From Bacillus sp. SM2101 (GTDB lineage: Bacteria; Bacillota; Bacilli; Bacillales; SM2101): 64,000 nt of DNA. A program made the position numbers and the translations under genes. Each line of letters begins with the position of its first letter. Position 1 is the first letter of the stretch. Below are positions 26,735 through 35,917 of this stretch, in pieces. The notes beneath the pieces are model-generated. The model had not been told where the DNA came from. It worked only from the letters and a program-made list of their open reading frames with translations, and did not search any database. The DNA lies in assembly GCF_018588585.1 (NCBI RefSeq), contig NZ_JAEUFG010000001.1, positions 62,001 to 126,000 on the forward strand. Reading direction: 5' to 3'.

Positions 26735-28309
26735 ATGTATCGCATTCTTGTTTCCGACAAAATGAGTGAAGAGGGATTAGCCCCATTATTGCAGTCAAAT
26801 GATGTGGAGATTGTTCAAAAGAAAGCTAGTGAAGTTGAAAATGAATTACATGAATTTGATGGATTGTTAGTTCGAAGTGGTACACAGGTTACGAACGACC
26901 TATTAGCAAAAATGGACAACTTAAAAATCGTTGCCCGTGCAGGTGTTGGAGTAGACAATATTGATATAGATGCTGCAACAAAACATGGTGTCGTTGTTAT
27001 TAATGCTCCAGATGGTAATACTATTTCTACTGCTGAGCATACATTTGCTATGATGGCATCATTAATGAGGCATATCCCTCAAGCAAATGCAACAGTCAAA
27101 TCTGGGGAGTGGAATCGATCCTCTTATGTTGGAACTGAATTGTACGGTAAAAATCTAGGAATCGTTGGTTTAGGTCGAATAGGGAGTGAACTCGCTAAAC
27201 GAGCGAAAGCTTTTGGAATGACAGTTCAAGTATTTGATCCGTTTTTAACGAAGGCACGTGCCGAAAAAATGGGTGTTATATCATCTTCTCTCGACGAATT
27301 ATTACGAACAGCTGATATTATAACAGTGCATACGCCTCTAACAAAGGAAACCAAGGATCTCCTTAATACAGAAAATTTGTCTAAAACAAAGAAAGGTGTG
27401 TACCTTATTAATTGTGCGAGAGGCGGAATCATTAATGAAAACGACCTTGTACAATTTATAAAAGATGGCCATGTAGCAGGTGCTGCACTTGATGTTTATG
27501 AGGTCGAACCACCGACCAACCCTCAGCTAATACAACTAGAGCAAGTAATAACAACTCCACACTTAGGTGCTTCAACGAAAGAGGCACAATTGAACGTAGC
27601 AGCTCAAGTTGCAAAAGAAGTTGTTCAATATTTACAAGGACAACCTGTATCATCTTCTATTAATCTACCAACACTTTCAAAAGACGTATTTGACAAAATT
27701 AAACCTTTTTATGAATTGGCGAAAAAAATGGGAACGATATTATCGCAATGTATGCATGAGCCTGTAAAAGAAATTTCAGTTGCCTATTCAGGTAGTGTTG
27801 CAGACTTAGAAACAGATTTTATTACTAAAAGTTTATTATCTGGATTTTTCAAACCAAGAGTTGATTCCACTGTTAACGAAGTTAATGCGTCAATGATTGC
27901 TAAAGAACGGAGTATTACTGTTGGTGAAAAGCTGATTTCTGATACAAATGGTTACTCAAATAGTATAACTGTAACCGTTCATGGTGAAGATAAGTCATTT
28001 GAAATTAAAGGTACGAATATAAAAGATTACGGTCCAAGGATCGTTAGCTTAAATCGTTTTGTAATCGATTTTCATCCTGTTGGAAATCTAGTATATATAC
28101 AACACACAGACAAACCAGGTGTCATTGGTAGAGTTGGTAAAATATTAGGTGACCTTGAAATCAATATTGCAACTATGCAAGTTGGTAGAAAAGAGGTTGG
28201 TGGAGAAGCGATAATGATGCTATCATTTGATAAACCGCTTGATGAAGAAATGATAGCTACACTAGCTACTCTTGATGATATCGTTTCTATAAGAAAAATA
28301 GATCTGTAA
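26735..28309 (+). CDS. serA: D-3-phosphoglycerate dehydrogenase
   Basis: First enzyme of serine biosynthesis, oxidising 3-phosphoglycerate. 524 residues. NAD-binding Rossmann motif [17 protein letters not shown] (about 147-163), the hydroxyacid dehydrogenase signature [16 protein letters not shown], catalytic Glu in [10 protein letters not shown] and His in TTPHLGAST, then an intervening ASB domain and a C-terminal ACT domain ([22 protein letters not shown]) expected to bind serine for feedback. AGGAGG 9 nt before ATG. Monocistronic on the plus strand with its own terminator. Confidence 0.97.
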   Translation: MYRILVSDKMSEEGLAPLLQSNDVEIVQKKASEVENELHEFDGLLVRSGTQVTNDLLAKMDNLKIVARAGVGVDNIDIDAATKHGVVVINAPDGNTISTAEHTFAMMASLMRHIPQANATVKSGEWNRSSYVGTELYGKNLGIVGLGRIGSELAKRAKAFGMTVQVFDPFLTKARAEKMGVISSSLDELLRTADIITVHTPLTKETKDLLNTENLSKTKKGVYLINCARGGIINENDLVQFIKDGHVAGAALDVYEVEPPTNPQLIQLEQVITTPHLGASTKEAQLNVAAQVAKEVVQYLQGQPVSSSINLPTLSKDVFDKIKPFYELAKKMGTILSQCMHEPVKEISVAYSGSVADLETDFITKSLLSGFFKPRVDSTVNEVNASMIAKERSITVGEKLISDTNGYSNSITVTVHGEDKSFEIKGTNIKDYGPRIVSLNRFVIDFHPVGNLVYIQHTDKPGVIGRVGKILGDLEINIATMQVGRKEVGGEAIMMLSFDKPLDEEMIATLATLDDIVSIRKIDL

Positions 28310-28322
28310 TGTTATAGATGAT

Positions 28323-28350
28323 AGAAGGAGCATACGCTCCTTCTTTTTTT
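28323..28350 (+). terminator. Terminator of serA
   Basis: AGAAGGAGC / GCTCCTTCT stem followed by seven T. The 3' arm of the stem is well paired, and it lies 14 bp past the stop. Confidence 0.9.
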
Positions 28351-28393
28351 GAGGACCTGATCTCACTCGTGAAACACGTTATCGCAACAACGA

Positions 28394-29209
28394 TTAATCG
28401 CCTAGTGGTACTTCTTTTCGCTGACCTTTTTGAAAGGTTGTAAGTGTTTTATATCCAACATCTCTTGCTAATTTGATAGCCTGATCAAAATCTCGCCCAA
28501 CATCTTCAGGTACATGAGCGTCCGATGAAAGTACAATTGGAATTTTTTTATCAAAACACATAGTTAATAAGCGTGGGTCAGGATATAATTCCCCAACAGG
28601 CTTACGAAGACCCGCTGTACTAATTTCCACACATGTTTTAGAATTGGCTAAAGCCGATGTAGCACGATCATATTGTTCAAGTAGAAACTCTTCATCAGTA
28701 GGTACGTATTTGAAAATTTTTACTAAGTCTAAATGACCGACGATATCAAATAAATTTGACTGTGCTAACGTCACAACTTGATCAAAGTATTTTCGGTATG
28801 TATCATATAAATCTCTTCTGTCCCATTCTTTGCGATATTCAGCCAAATCAATACCGAAATCACCTACCCAATGAATCGAACCAATTACGTAGTCAAAATC
28901 ATAGCTTTGTATAAAAGCTTCCATTTCTTTATGCTTGTTAGGTGTATAATCCATTTCAATAGACATTTTCACATCAATTCCATCATTCCACGCATCATGA
29001 AATAGCTTAACATAATCATCCATATCATAATAACGGCGCTCATCAACCCAAGGATTACTCAAAATATCTTTTGTTTGATAGAAGTGATAAGCGTGCTCTG
29101 AAATACCAAAATGTTCAATCTTTTTCTTAGCTGCTTCATCCGTAAATTGCTTTAAATAATCGATCGTTAATGTACCTTTTTCTAAATGATTATGATAATC
29201 TGTAAGCAT
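28394..29209 (-). CDS. PHP-domain phosphoesterase (histidinol-phosphatase HisJ-like)
   Basis: A polymerase-and-histidinol-phosphatase fold enzyme, 271 residues. Metal-binding motifs are DYHNHLE at the N-terminus (HxH), FGISEHAY, VIGSIHWVG, IVGHLDLVK and LSSDAHVPEDVG. They match HisJ and HisK-type histidinol phosphatases, but no his operon is nearby and the specificity is unproven. Lies convergent to serA. The ATG at 29209 has a weak GGAGG-like site (GGGAGGAAC). Confidence 0.8.
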   Translation of the reverse strand: MLTDYHNHLEKGTLTIDYLKQFTDEAAKKKIEHFGISEHAYHFYQTKDILSNPWVDERRYYDMDDYVKLFHDAWNDGIDVKMSIEMDYTPNKHKEMEAFIQSYDFDYVIGSIHWVGDFGIDLAEYRKEWDRRDLYDTYRKYFDQVVTLAQSNLFDIVGHLDLVKIFKYVPTDEEFLLEQYDRATSALANSKTCVEISTAGLRKPVGELYPDPRLLTMCFDKKIPIVLSSDAHVPEDVGRDFDQAIKLARDVGYKTLTTFQKGQRKEVPLGD

Positions 29210-29422
29210 GTGACTGTTCCTCCCGCATGTTTTTTCTCATTATATCCTGTCAATGAGCGCGGGACAACAATAACATTATTAGTATAAACGCATTGCGAAA
29301 ACTTTGTTGCTGTTGTCAATATATTTTAACGACTTTGAGAGATATAATGCACCATTAACTTAACGAGGAAAAAAGATTCCTTTTTATTTTTCCATACTAA
29401 AACAGTCTTAGGATATAAACCG

Positions 29423-30406
29423 TTATCTTCCTGAAACGACTAACACTTGGGATGGATAAATGACATCCTTCGTAAGTTGATTTGACTTCTTAATTTCGTC
29501 AACTGTCACATTTAACTTAGCTGCTATTGCTGGTAAGGAATCGCCCTCTTTTACAATATACACTTCTTCACTATTAGGATATAGTACGATCTCTTGGCCA
29601 ACATGAATGATATCCGATTGTAAATTATTCCATTGTTTAATAGAATTAATCGCAACTTCATGTTCTAAAGCAATTTTCCAAAGAGAATCATTTTCTTCAA
29701 CTTTCACAGTAATCTTCTTATCAGGTTTAGGCACATCTTCATAATTTAGTAGCTGGTTTCCAATAATTATTTCAGAAGACCGCTCACCATTTTCAACATC
29801 AATTGTTTGCCATTCAATGATTTCATTATTAAATTCCATTTCGGTTATTAACCGCTTATAATTACTAGCTATTGCTTCATTAGACAGCCTCTTATTTTGT
29901 TGTTGAGGAGATTTTAATACAGATAAGGGGTCAATTGCATTTGTCTTAGCATAATTCCATTCTCCGACGTGTATTTCAAAATGTAAATGTGGGCCTGTTG
30001 AACGACCTGTACTTCCAAGTTCGCCTATCTGTTGCCCAATTTTCACTTCTTCTCCTTCAACAACATAACGATTTTTCATATGTGCATAAACGGTCTCAAT
30101 ACCGTTATTATGTTTAATAAACACAACATTTCCATATGTATTAGAATAATATGATTTCAGAACAGTACCACTAGCAGCAGCCATAATAGGACTCCCACTT
30201 TGGCCAGATATATCTAAACCTTTATGTCTGCCATTCCGAGCAGTAAAATTATCTGTTAGCTCACCTTCAGCAGGCCAAACCCAATTTTTTGTAAGTTCTT
30301 CTATTGACAACCCTTCAGCTTTTGCAATTCTCCCTCCTACAAATAATAACCCTATACAGAAAGCTATCATTAAGACAACGAATAAGCGTCTAAAAAAATC
30401 TAACAT
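29423..30406 (-). CDS. Membrane-anchored M23 peptidase with two LysM domains
   Basis: Likely a peptidoglycan endopeptidase at the outer face of the membrane. The N-terminal hydrophobic segment spans about 5-28. The M23 domain spans about 40-145, with HxxxD (HKGLD) and HxH (HLHFE) zinc ligands both intact. After a linker, two LysM domains lie in about 215-330 (VEENDSLWKIALEH and VKEGDSLPAIAAKL). The start ATG 30406 is preceded by GGAGG 9 nt upstream. It is an independent gene downstream of rsiX, past a terminator. No clear named homolog. Confidence 0.85.
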   Translation of the reverse strand: MLDFFRRLFVVLMIAFCIGLLFVGGRIAKAEGLSIEELTKNWVWPAEGELTDNFTARNGRHKGLDISGQSGSPIMAAASGTVLKSYYSNTYGNVVFIKHNNGIETVYAHMKNRYVVEGEEVKIGQQIGELGSTGRSTGPHLHFEIHVGEWNYAKTNAIDPLSVLKSPQQQNKRLSNEAIASNYKRLITEMEFNNEIIEWQTIDVENGERSSEIIIGNQLLNYEDVPKPDKKITVKVEENDSLWKIALEHEVAINSIKQWNNLQSDIIHVGQEIVLYPNSEEVYIVKEGDSLPAIAAKLNVTVDEIKKSNQLTKDVIYPSQVLVVSGR

Positions 30407-30475
30407 TTTTGTTAGCCTCCCCATTAATATATCGTTATCTTATATATGAGGACTTGGACAAAAATAGAACAAAAA

Positions 30476-30497
30476 GAGAGATGAAAAAACATCCCTC
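30476..30497 (-). terminator. Terminator of sigX-rsiX
   Basis: On the minus strand GAGGGATG / CATCTCTC with a 6-nt T loop, then TTTTTG. It overlaps the rsiX stop. Confidence 0.7.
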
Positions 30498-31734
30498 AAT
30501 CGTCTAAATCCATTAAATTAGGTGCCACTGGTACTCGATTTTTTGCTAACAATTCTACATTACCTATTGAAGAAATATTTGCTCCAGGAAATGAAACAGT
30601 TTGAATATCAAATTCACGTGCAGTTAACATGATTGCATCAATCATTATTCTATACTGCTCGGAATCACTTAGTGCCGTTGTTTTTGAAAATTCAATATTA
30701 ACATGAGTTCCATCACCACTAGACTCAACAGCTACAATTTCTACACCTTCAGGTATAGAAGGTTTAAGATTATACTGCTTATTCACTACAGTCATACTTA
30801 TCAATGCTTCTTTTAAGCTACTAAACGATTCTTCAGTAGGAGTTAAAAATGTCGGGTATTGTTCATTTGCTTGGTATAGAAGATATGCTTTCTTGTTTAC
30901 CTTCTTAATCTCGCTGACAGCTCCCATATCTGTATGACCAAATTCAACATCTTGCCCCTCTGACATGAATTTAGCGGATTCGATACCCATCCATCTAAAT
31001 GTTTCAGAGACACTTTTGCTTAATATAGTTTCTTCAGACGTTCCCGTATCTTGTACTTGATCTAGTTGTGGAATATCAACAATAATCGTTTTTCCTACTT
31101 CATTATCATCATTCACTTCAATTATAGAGTAGTCGTTAAGAGCAAACTCTGATAACCCCCACTCTTCAACTGGTAATTGTAATTTCATACTTTCCATTAA
31201 TTCAATACTTGATCGATTCGTAGTATCACTTAAATAACTAATTGGAATAACATTTTGCATATTCTTATCAGGAATGGCAAAGGTAACGAGTGTTTTATCA
31301 TTTAATTGCTCTTCAGTCACTACAAAACGACTATTTTCAACCTTTGGCGAAATGATATTAGTTTCATTCGCTATCGATTTTTCACTTGCCTCTTCATCAC
31401 TTTTTACTTCTCCTGATTTCTTCGCCTCAGACACGCTATCTCGAAGTTCTCCAGTAGTAGCTTCTTGTATTTGTTCATTTGCTAAAGATTTATCAGTGCT
31501 CTCCTCGGTAGCCTGATTATTAAAGTCATTCATTATTGGTTGCAGCAGTATAAAAACAATAATCATAGCAGCAGCTGTTGCAAAGCTAGGTAAAATCCAG
31601 ATTACCTTCCTTTTTTTATTTACAGATGAGGATACTTGGTTATATATGGATAACGGATCACGATCGTCCTTAATTGAAGGCATCTTCCTAAGTATTTCTT
31701 CAATCCGTTCTTCATTCAACTGTGATTTTTTCAT
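30496..31734 (-). CDS. rsiX: Anti-sigma factor RsiX
   Basis: Membrane-bound inhibitor of sigma-X. The start ATG 31734 (AAGGAGGG 8 nt upstream) overlaps the sigX stop by 23 nt. A cytoplasmic N-terminal sigma-binding part covers about 1-45, one membrane helix about 46-68 (VIWILPSFATAAAMIIVFILL), then a low-complexity acidic linker and a large extracellular domain of about 290 residues. At 412 residues it is somewhat longer than B. subtilis RsiX (about 368). Identity rests on the adjacent sigX; sequence is only moderately conserved in this family. Confidence 0.86.
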   Translation of the reverse strand: MKKSQLNEERIEEILRKMPSIKDDRDPLSIYNQVSSSVNKKRKVIWILPSFATAAAMIIVFILLQPIMNDFNNQATEESTDKSLANEQIQEATTGELRDSVSEAKKSGEVKSDEEASEKSIANETNIISPKVENSRFVVTEEQLNDKTLVTFAIPDKNMQNVIPISYLSDTTNRSSIELMESMKLQLPVEEWGLSEFALNDYSIIEVNDDNEVGKTIIVDIPQLDQVQDTGTSEETILSKSVSETFRWMGIESAKFMSEGQDVEFGHTDMGAVSEIKKVNKKAYLLYQANEQYPTFLTPTEESFSSLKEALISMTVVNKQYNLKPSIPEGVEIVAVESSGDGTHVNIEFSKTTALSDSEQYRIMIDAIMLTAREFDIQTVSFPGANISSIGNVELLAKNRVPVAPNLMDLDD

Positions 31735-32260
31735 GTATGTTACCCTCCTTATCTGCATACTCCAACATATATCGTTTTAACACTTTTAGCGCACGATGTT
31801 GAGTTGTTTTCACTTTACTCTCTGTCCAATTTAACGCCCCTGCGGTTTCGGAGATAGATAACGACTGCAAGTACCTCATGACAATCACAAGTCGCTGATC
31901 GACAGTACATTTGTCAAGGCACTTGTACATCAGCTGAATCTCCTCATTTTGAACTGCAATTTCTTCCGGAAGAGGTGTTTGATCTCTTACTGGTTGTTTA
32001 TGCCAATCAAAAGAGTCTATAATCTTTTGCTTCCAGCCCTTTTGTTTACGAAAATAATCGATAGCAACATGTCTTGCAATTGAAAACAACCAAGTTTTTT
32101 CACTACTGTTTCCTTCAAATTGGTCCGATGATTTCAACACTTTTATATAAACCTCTTGAACAAGGTCTTCAGCTTGTTCCTTGTTACGCACCATATAAAA
32201 CAAAAATTGAAAAATATCTTGATGATATTTCTCATAGAAGTTCTGGAAAACGGTGTTCAT
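31712..32260 (-). CDS. sigX: ECF sigma factor SigX
   Basis: Extracytoplasmic-function sigma factor for cell-envelope and cationic peptide stress. Region 2 motifs are YHQDIFQFLFYMV, EDLVQEVYIKVLKS and EKTWLFSIARHVAIDYFRKQ. Region 4 is DQRLVIVMRYLQSLSISETAG ... SKVKTTQHRALKVLKRYM. At 182 residues it is close to B. subtilis SigX (194). Here it is separated from resE by the cobalamin cluster, whereas the two are neighbours in B. subtilis. A candidate autoregulatory promoter lies at 32287-32313. Confidence 0.93.
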   Translation of the reverse strand: MNTVFQNFYEKYHQDIFQFLFYMVRNKEQAEDLVQEVYIKVLKSSDQFEGNSSEKTWLFSIARHVAIDYFRKQKGWKQKIIDSFDWHKQPVRDQTPLPEEIAVQNEEIQLMYKCLDKCTVDQRLVIVMRYLQSLSISETAGALNWTESKVKTTQHRALKVLKRYMLEYADKEGNIHEKITVE

Positions 32261-32286
32261 CTCTTTCCCCCCGTTTCAATGTATTT

Positions 32287-32313
32287 GACGTAACTTTCAC
32301 TTAAAAAGTTACA
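32287..32313 (-). promoter_or_regulatory. Candidate autoregulatory ECF promoter of sigX
   Basis: On the minus strand TGTAAC, 17 bp, CGTC, about 27 bp before the sigX ATG. This is the published type of sigma-X/sigma-M promoter pattern. The -35 also lies in an 8-bp inverted repeat (GTAACTTT / AAAGTTAC, 32290-32312). Confidence 0.7.
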
Positions 32314-32377
32314 ACCAAATTATATTACAATTATTAAAAATACCTGTCTTTGATAACTACACTAATCATTTTAACAA

Positions 32378-32410
32378 AAAGGAAGAATTTTTGAAGTAAA
32401 TTCTTCCTTT
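32378..32410 (-). terminator. Terminator of the cobalamin salvage operon
   Basis: 13-bp perfect stem AAAGGAAGAATTT / AAATTCTTCCTTT, loop 7 nt, T run on the minus strand. It insulates sigX from the operon. Confidence 0.85.
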
Positions 32411-32421
32411 AATGGTATTTG

Positions 32422-33015
32422 CTATTTATCTTCTTTCTTTACATCCCTTATCTTTCTTTCTTTAAAAACAATCGCGCTTCGTTCATACTCTACATCTTTC
32501 ACTCCGTCACGAGCATTAATTACACGTGCAATTGCAAAAAAATAATCAGAGAGTCGATTAATATATTTTAAAACATTATCATTGATTTCATCTTGCTTTT
32601 GTAACGTCACAATCTTTCGTTCAGCTCTCCGGGCAACTGTTCTAGCAATATGAATGGCTGCAGATGGTGCTGACCCTCCTGGTAATATGAACCTTTCTAG
32701 TGCAGGGGCCTCCTTAATATATTCATCAATTCGAGTCTCCAAAAATTCAACAATGTCATACTGTACCTTATAAGCCCGCTTATTGTTAATTACAGCTAAA
32801 TCTCCACCACAATCAAACAGTTCGTGCTGAATTTTCTCTAACTCACTATATATATCAGCGAATGTTTCTTCCTTAAGTAAAGTCATAGCTTGTCCGACAA
32901 AGGAATTCAACTCATCTACTGTTCCGTATGCTTCTACTCTAATATGATCTTTATCCACTCTACCACCAATTATACTTGTTTGTCCTTTATCACCTGATCG
33001 TGTATATAGCTTCAA
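32422..33015 (-). CDS. Cob(I)yrinic acid a,c-diamide adenosyltransferase, PduO type
   Basis: Transfers the adenosyl group from ATP to Co(I) corrinoid. 197 residues with the PduO/YvqK signatures: KLYTRSGDKGQTSIIGG (ATP-binding N-terminus), RVEAYGTVDELNSFVG, FILPGGSAPSAAIHIARTVARRAERK and NRLSDYFFAIAR. Related to B. subtilis YvqK. It is the last gene of the salvage operon and lies 17 nt past the short CobU-like gene. Activates imported corrinoids so they can be handled by CbiB, CobU and CobS. Confidence 0.93.
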   Translation of the reverse strand: MKLYTRSGDKGQTSIIGGRVDKDHIRVEAYGTVDELNSFVGQAMTLLKEETFADIYSELEKIQHELFDCGGDLAVINNKRAYKVQYDIVEFLETRIDEYIKEAPALERFILPGGSAPSAAIHIARTVARRAERKIVTLQKQDEINDNVLKYINRLSDYFFAIARVINARDGVKDVEYERSAIVFKERKIRDVKKEDK

Positions 33016-33031
33016 AGTAATCTACTCCTCT

Positions 33032-33463
33032 TTATTTTATTCTTTCACTTATACCACACCAAATTCTATCAACTCTAATAGATTGTTGCACAATATCTTG
33101 ATAACACCAACCTACAATATCTCGCCATAGACGTTCTGTTTTTTCAATTGGCACAAGACCTTGAGTAATATCTGTACCGATAAGGATAACTAGATTTTCT
33201 TCAGACTCATTCTCCCAATCTAACCATTGAGTAATTTTCTCCTGCCATAAACTACGCAGCTGATGATCTACACAATGATCGATGGATTTTTTTATTAGCG
33301 CTTCTACTCCTTCGATAACTACGATCGAAAAACCTTTTTTTATTTCACTTGCCTCGTCATCATATCCACATATCCAGTAACAGCTTTCTTTATTTAGTAA
33401 CTGATATGTTTCCACTACCCATTTCCGTTTTCCTTGGAAGGCACCTCCACATACAAAATGCAT
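33032..33463 (-). CDS. Short CobU-like protein (second adenosylcobinamide kinase-type gene)
   Basis: 143 residues. N-terminal P-loop-like GGAFQGKRK resembles the CobU signature GGxxSGKS. The C-terminal half has LVPIEKTERLWRDIVGWCYQDIVQ and a final WCGISERIK, matching the GIVP...R-x-x-RDxxGxxNQ and GIPxxLK elements of CobU. The middle part, including the guanylylation His region, is absent or shortened. Together with the neighbouring full-length cobU it may be a divided or regulatory paralog. Function unclear. Confidence 0.7.
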   Translation of the reverse strand: MHFVCGGAFQGKRKWVVETYQLLNKESCYWICGYDDEASEIKKGFSIVVIEGVEALIKKSIDHCVDHQLRSLWQEKITQWLDWENESEENLVILIGTDITQGLVPIEKTERLWRDIVGWCYQDIVQQSIRVDRIWCGISERIK

Positions 33464-33483
33464 TGTACTTCCCCCTCATTCGA

Positions 33484-34272
33484 TTATAATATGTAGTAAG
33501 AAGCATAAAGCCAACAAATGAGCCATAACACCGTTTCTGTCCCTTCAACAAAGGCACCTAATGTATCTCCTGTCATGCCCCCAAAATGCTTCACAATAAA
33601 AGCTCTTCCTCTAAAAAAAAGAAAGAAAGATGCGAGCATTAATATTACTGTAAATAGCAATGAGGTTAAATGAGTGAAGAAGTATAGTAGTACTAAAACC
33701 AAGATAACAGTAGCATAAACAAAATACTTATCAGCTGATGTTAGATGCTTTTTAAATGCAGCCGCCATTCCTTCGTGTTTTGCAAGTGGTGTTGTAACAA
33801 GCAAATACACCATAAACGTTCTAGATAAGATGGGTATAACTAGTAAAGCGATAGTTATGATAGAGGAACCCATAGATTCAAAGATGAATAAATAACGAAA
33901 GCCGAATAAGAATAACAATGAGATCACAGCAAAAGCACCAACTCTAGCGTCACTCATGATCTCTAGTCTACGATCTTTATCTTTATACGAAAAAAATGCA
34001 TCACTACAATCCATCCATCCATCAACATGTAGTCCACCAGAAAATAAAACTGAGAAAAACATAAGAAATAATGCTATCATCGCGTTTGATATCGGAAAGT
34101 AATTAAGGAATAACGTATGTATACTTGCTAGTAAAACACCTAAAATAAGACCAATAAGGGGAATAAATCGGACACACCATCTTCCACTTTTTGAATCCCA
34201 TTGTATGTTTTTTTGAAAAGGAATAGTCGTAAAAAATTGAATTGCTAATAAAAAGCCATTGATGATTCTCAA
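33484..34272 (-). CDS. cobS: Adenosylcobinamide-GDP ribazoletransferase (cobalamin synthase) CobS
   Basis: Joins adenosylcobinamide-GDP with alpha-ribazole, the last assembly step, in the membrane. 262 residues and multiple membrane helices. Signatures are FTTIPF, SGGLHVDGWMDCSDAFFS and RRLEIMSDARVGAFAV, plus the C-terminal FGGMTGDTLGA. It overlaps the upstream cobU stop by 4 nt (ATGA). Confidence 0.94.
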   Translation of the reverse strand: MRIINGFLLAIQFFTTIPFQKNIQWDSKSGRWCVRFIPLIGLILGVLLASIHTLFLNYFPISNAMIALFLMFFSVLFSGGLHVDGWMDCSDAFFSYKDKDRRLEIMSDARVGAFAVISLLFLFGFRYLFIFESMGSSIITIALLVIPILSRTFMVYLLVTTPLAKHEGMAAAFKKHLTSADKYFVYATVILVLVLLYFFTHLTSLLFTVILMLASFFLFFRGRAFIVKHFGGMTGDTLGAFVEGTETVLWLICWLYASYYIL

Positions 34273-34844
34273 CGTAATTCCCTCATCTCATTTTTACTCT
34301 TCATTAATTGAGGAATGCCAAATTGAACAAAATAAGCTTCGTCACACGCTTGAACGATTGCTTGGTGAAGATTACCAAGCACATACATATACATATAGGA
34401 CCCCTTATCTGAAGCTACCCCACTTGAAAATAATTCATTGGATACAATGACAATATGTTTACATTTTTCATTTAACATATAGAACGTGCTTAAAAGCTGT
34501 TGTATTAATTTCTTACCATATTCTTCACTCGTCCAATTATACCCTTCTCTAAACAATTCATTTGCTACTAAAATCGTCAAACAGTCAATTAAAATAAGAT
34601 TGCTACTTGAAAAATTAGAAATAAGCTTTTTTATATCGTATGGTTGTTCCCAAAGTATCCAATCGCGGTTTAAAGCTATTCGATCTTGTTTATGTCTGCT
34701 AATTCGTTCAATCATTTCTGCATCCACAGCTTTTGACGTAGCAATATAATGAACTTGTTCTGAATCATCAGCTAATTCTTCAACTACTTGTTCAGCAAAA
34801 CTGCTTTTACCGCTTCTCACACCCCCAGAGACAAATATCATCAT
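34269..34844 (-). CDS. cobU: Adenosylcobinamide kinase/guanylyltransferase CobU
   Basis: Phosphorylates adenosylcobinamide and transfers GMP to it. ATG 34844 (AGAGGTG 9 nt upstream) gives 191 residues. N-terminal P-loop GGVRSGKSSFAE, YIATSKAVDAEM, the RISRHKQDR element with the His region that receives GMP, DCLTILVANELF, and IVSNELFSSGV. The C-terminal GNLHQAI and FGIPQLMK are a diverged version of the usual GxxNQ and GIPxxLK. It overlaps the cobD stop by 4 nt. Confidence 0.9.
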   Translation of the reverse strand: MMIFVSGGVRSGKSSFAEQVVEELADDSEQVHYIATSKAVDAEMIERISRHKQDRIALNRDWILWEQPYDIKKLISNFSSSNLILIDCLTILVANELFREGYNWTSEEYGKKLIQQLLSTFYMLNEKCKHIVIVSNELFSSGVASDKGSYMYMYVLGNLHQAIVQACDEAYFVQFGIPQLMKSKNEMRELR

Positions 34845-35917
34845 TTGTTCTTCCACCTCTTTAAAACTTCAAGCAGAAAGTCGTTCTCTTCTGTTGTCCG
34901 TATAGCTAATCTTATATACATACCATCAAGCCCTGAAAAGTTATACGTGTGTCTAGGTACAATCCCTTGCCTCAATAAATAGATTAGCAGATCTTGTTGA
35001 TTATTATATACGGGGTCTTTCAGTAAATAATAATTTACAGTCGAAGGAGAAACATAATAATGAAGCTGTGCTAGGTGTTGGAATACTCTCCTTCTCTCTT
35101 CATCAACCAATTGTTTTGTCTTAGTAACATGAGCTTTATCACTTATGCATAACACACCTAAATGTTGAGCGACCCCGTTTACACTCCATGGTGGCTGTAG
35201 CGTCTTTAAACGTTCTATTATATTTTCACATGCAACCACATAACCTAATCGGATCCCTGCTAAATGGTACATTTTAGTCAGTGAGCGTAAAATAATAATA
35301 TGACTGTATTCGTTGATATACTTGATCATTGAAATTGAAGTTTCACAAAAATCGTAAAACGCCTCATCGAAAATGACTGTTGTATGATGTATCCTTGCAT
35401 AATCAATAATGTCGAGTAGTATAGCCTCATCTATTACAGTACCTGTAGGATTATTCGGATTGCAAAGAAACATCACATCAACTTCTCTTATGAGAGCTTT
35501 AAGACGCTTAATTTGAGGTTGCCAGTTATTAAATTCATTTAATAGAATCGATTGAATTTGACATGAATAAGCGGTACAAGCAGTTCGATATTCTGAAAAA
35601 GTTGGCTCTAGTAATCCTACCTTCTTTCCAGCAAACAGTTGGGATAATAAATAAATACATTGGGATCCACCGTTCCCGACAAATAGTTTTGAAGCTGGAA
35701 TATTCTCACTGTGGGAAATAGCCGAATATAGTTCAGTTGACTCAATATCTGGGTATTCAGTGACAAAGTGGAAGCTCTTGTTGAATTCATTTTTTAAGGC
35801 GATAGGAGCTCCTAAAGGATTAGTGTTAACACTAAAATCTATTATGCTTTTTGGAGGTACGATATTAAATGCCTCGTACAGTTTGTTAGGGTTAGCGCCA
35901 TGTGATGGTACTCTCAA
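34841..35917 (-). CDS. cobD: Threonine-phosphate decarboxylase CobD (PLP enzyme)
   Basis: Makes (R)-1-amino-2-propanol phosphate, the linker of the nucleotide loop. Aminotransferase class I fold: SVNTNPLG, FVGNGGSQCI, NPNNPTGTV, and the PLP lysine in LRSLTKMYHLAGIRLGY, with FDEAFYDF before it. 358 residues. Related histidinol-phosphate aminotransferases look alike, so the assignment leans on context between cbiB and cobU. It overlaps cbiB by 26 nt. Confidence 0.88.
   Translation of the reverse strand: MRVPSHGANPNKLYEAFNIVPPKSIIDFSVNTNPLGAPIALKNEFNKSFHFVTEYPDIESTELYSAISHSENIPASKLFVGNGGSQCIYLLSQLFAGKKVGLLEPTFSEYRTACTAYSCQIQSILLNEFNNWQPQIKRLKALIREVDVMFLCNPNNPTGTVIDEAILLDIIDYARIHHTTVIFDEAFYDFCETSISMIKYINEYSHIIILRSLTKMYHLAGIRLGYVVACENIIERLKTLQPPWSVNGVAQHLGVLCISDKAHVTKTKQLVDEERRRVFQHLAQLHYYVSPSTVNYYLLKDPVYNNQQDLLIYLLRQGIVPRHTYNFSGLDGMYIRLAIRTTEENDFLLEVLKRWKNK

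Noticed and set aside
34841-35917. Histidinol-phosphate aminotransferase (hisC)
   Set aside because: Sequence alone cannot exclude it, but overlap with cbiB and position in the cobalamin operon favour threonine-phosphate decarboxylase.
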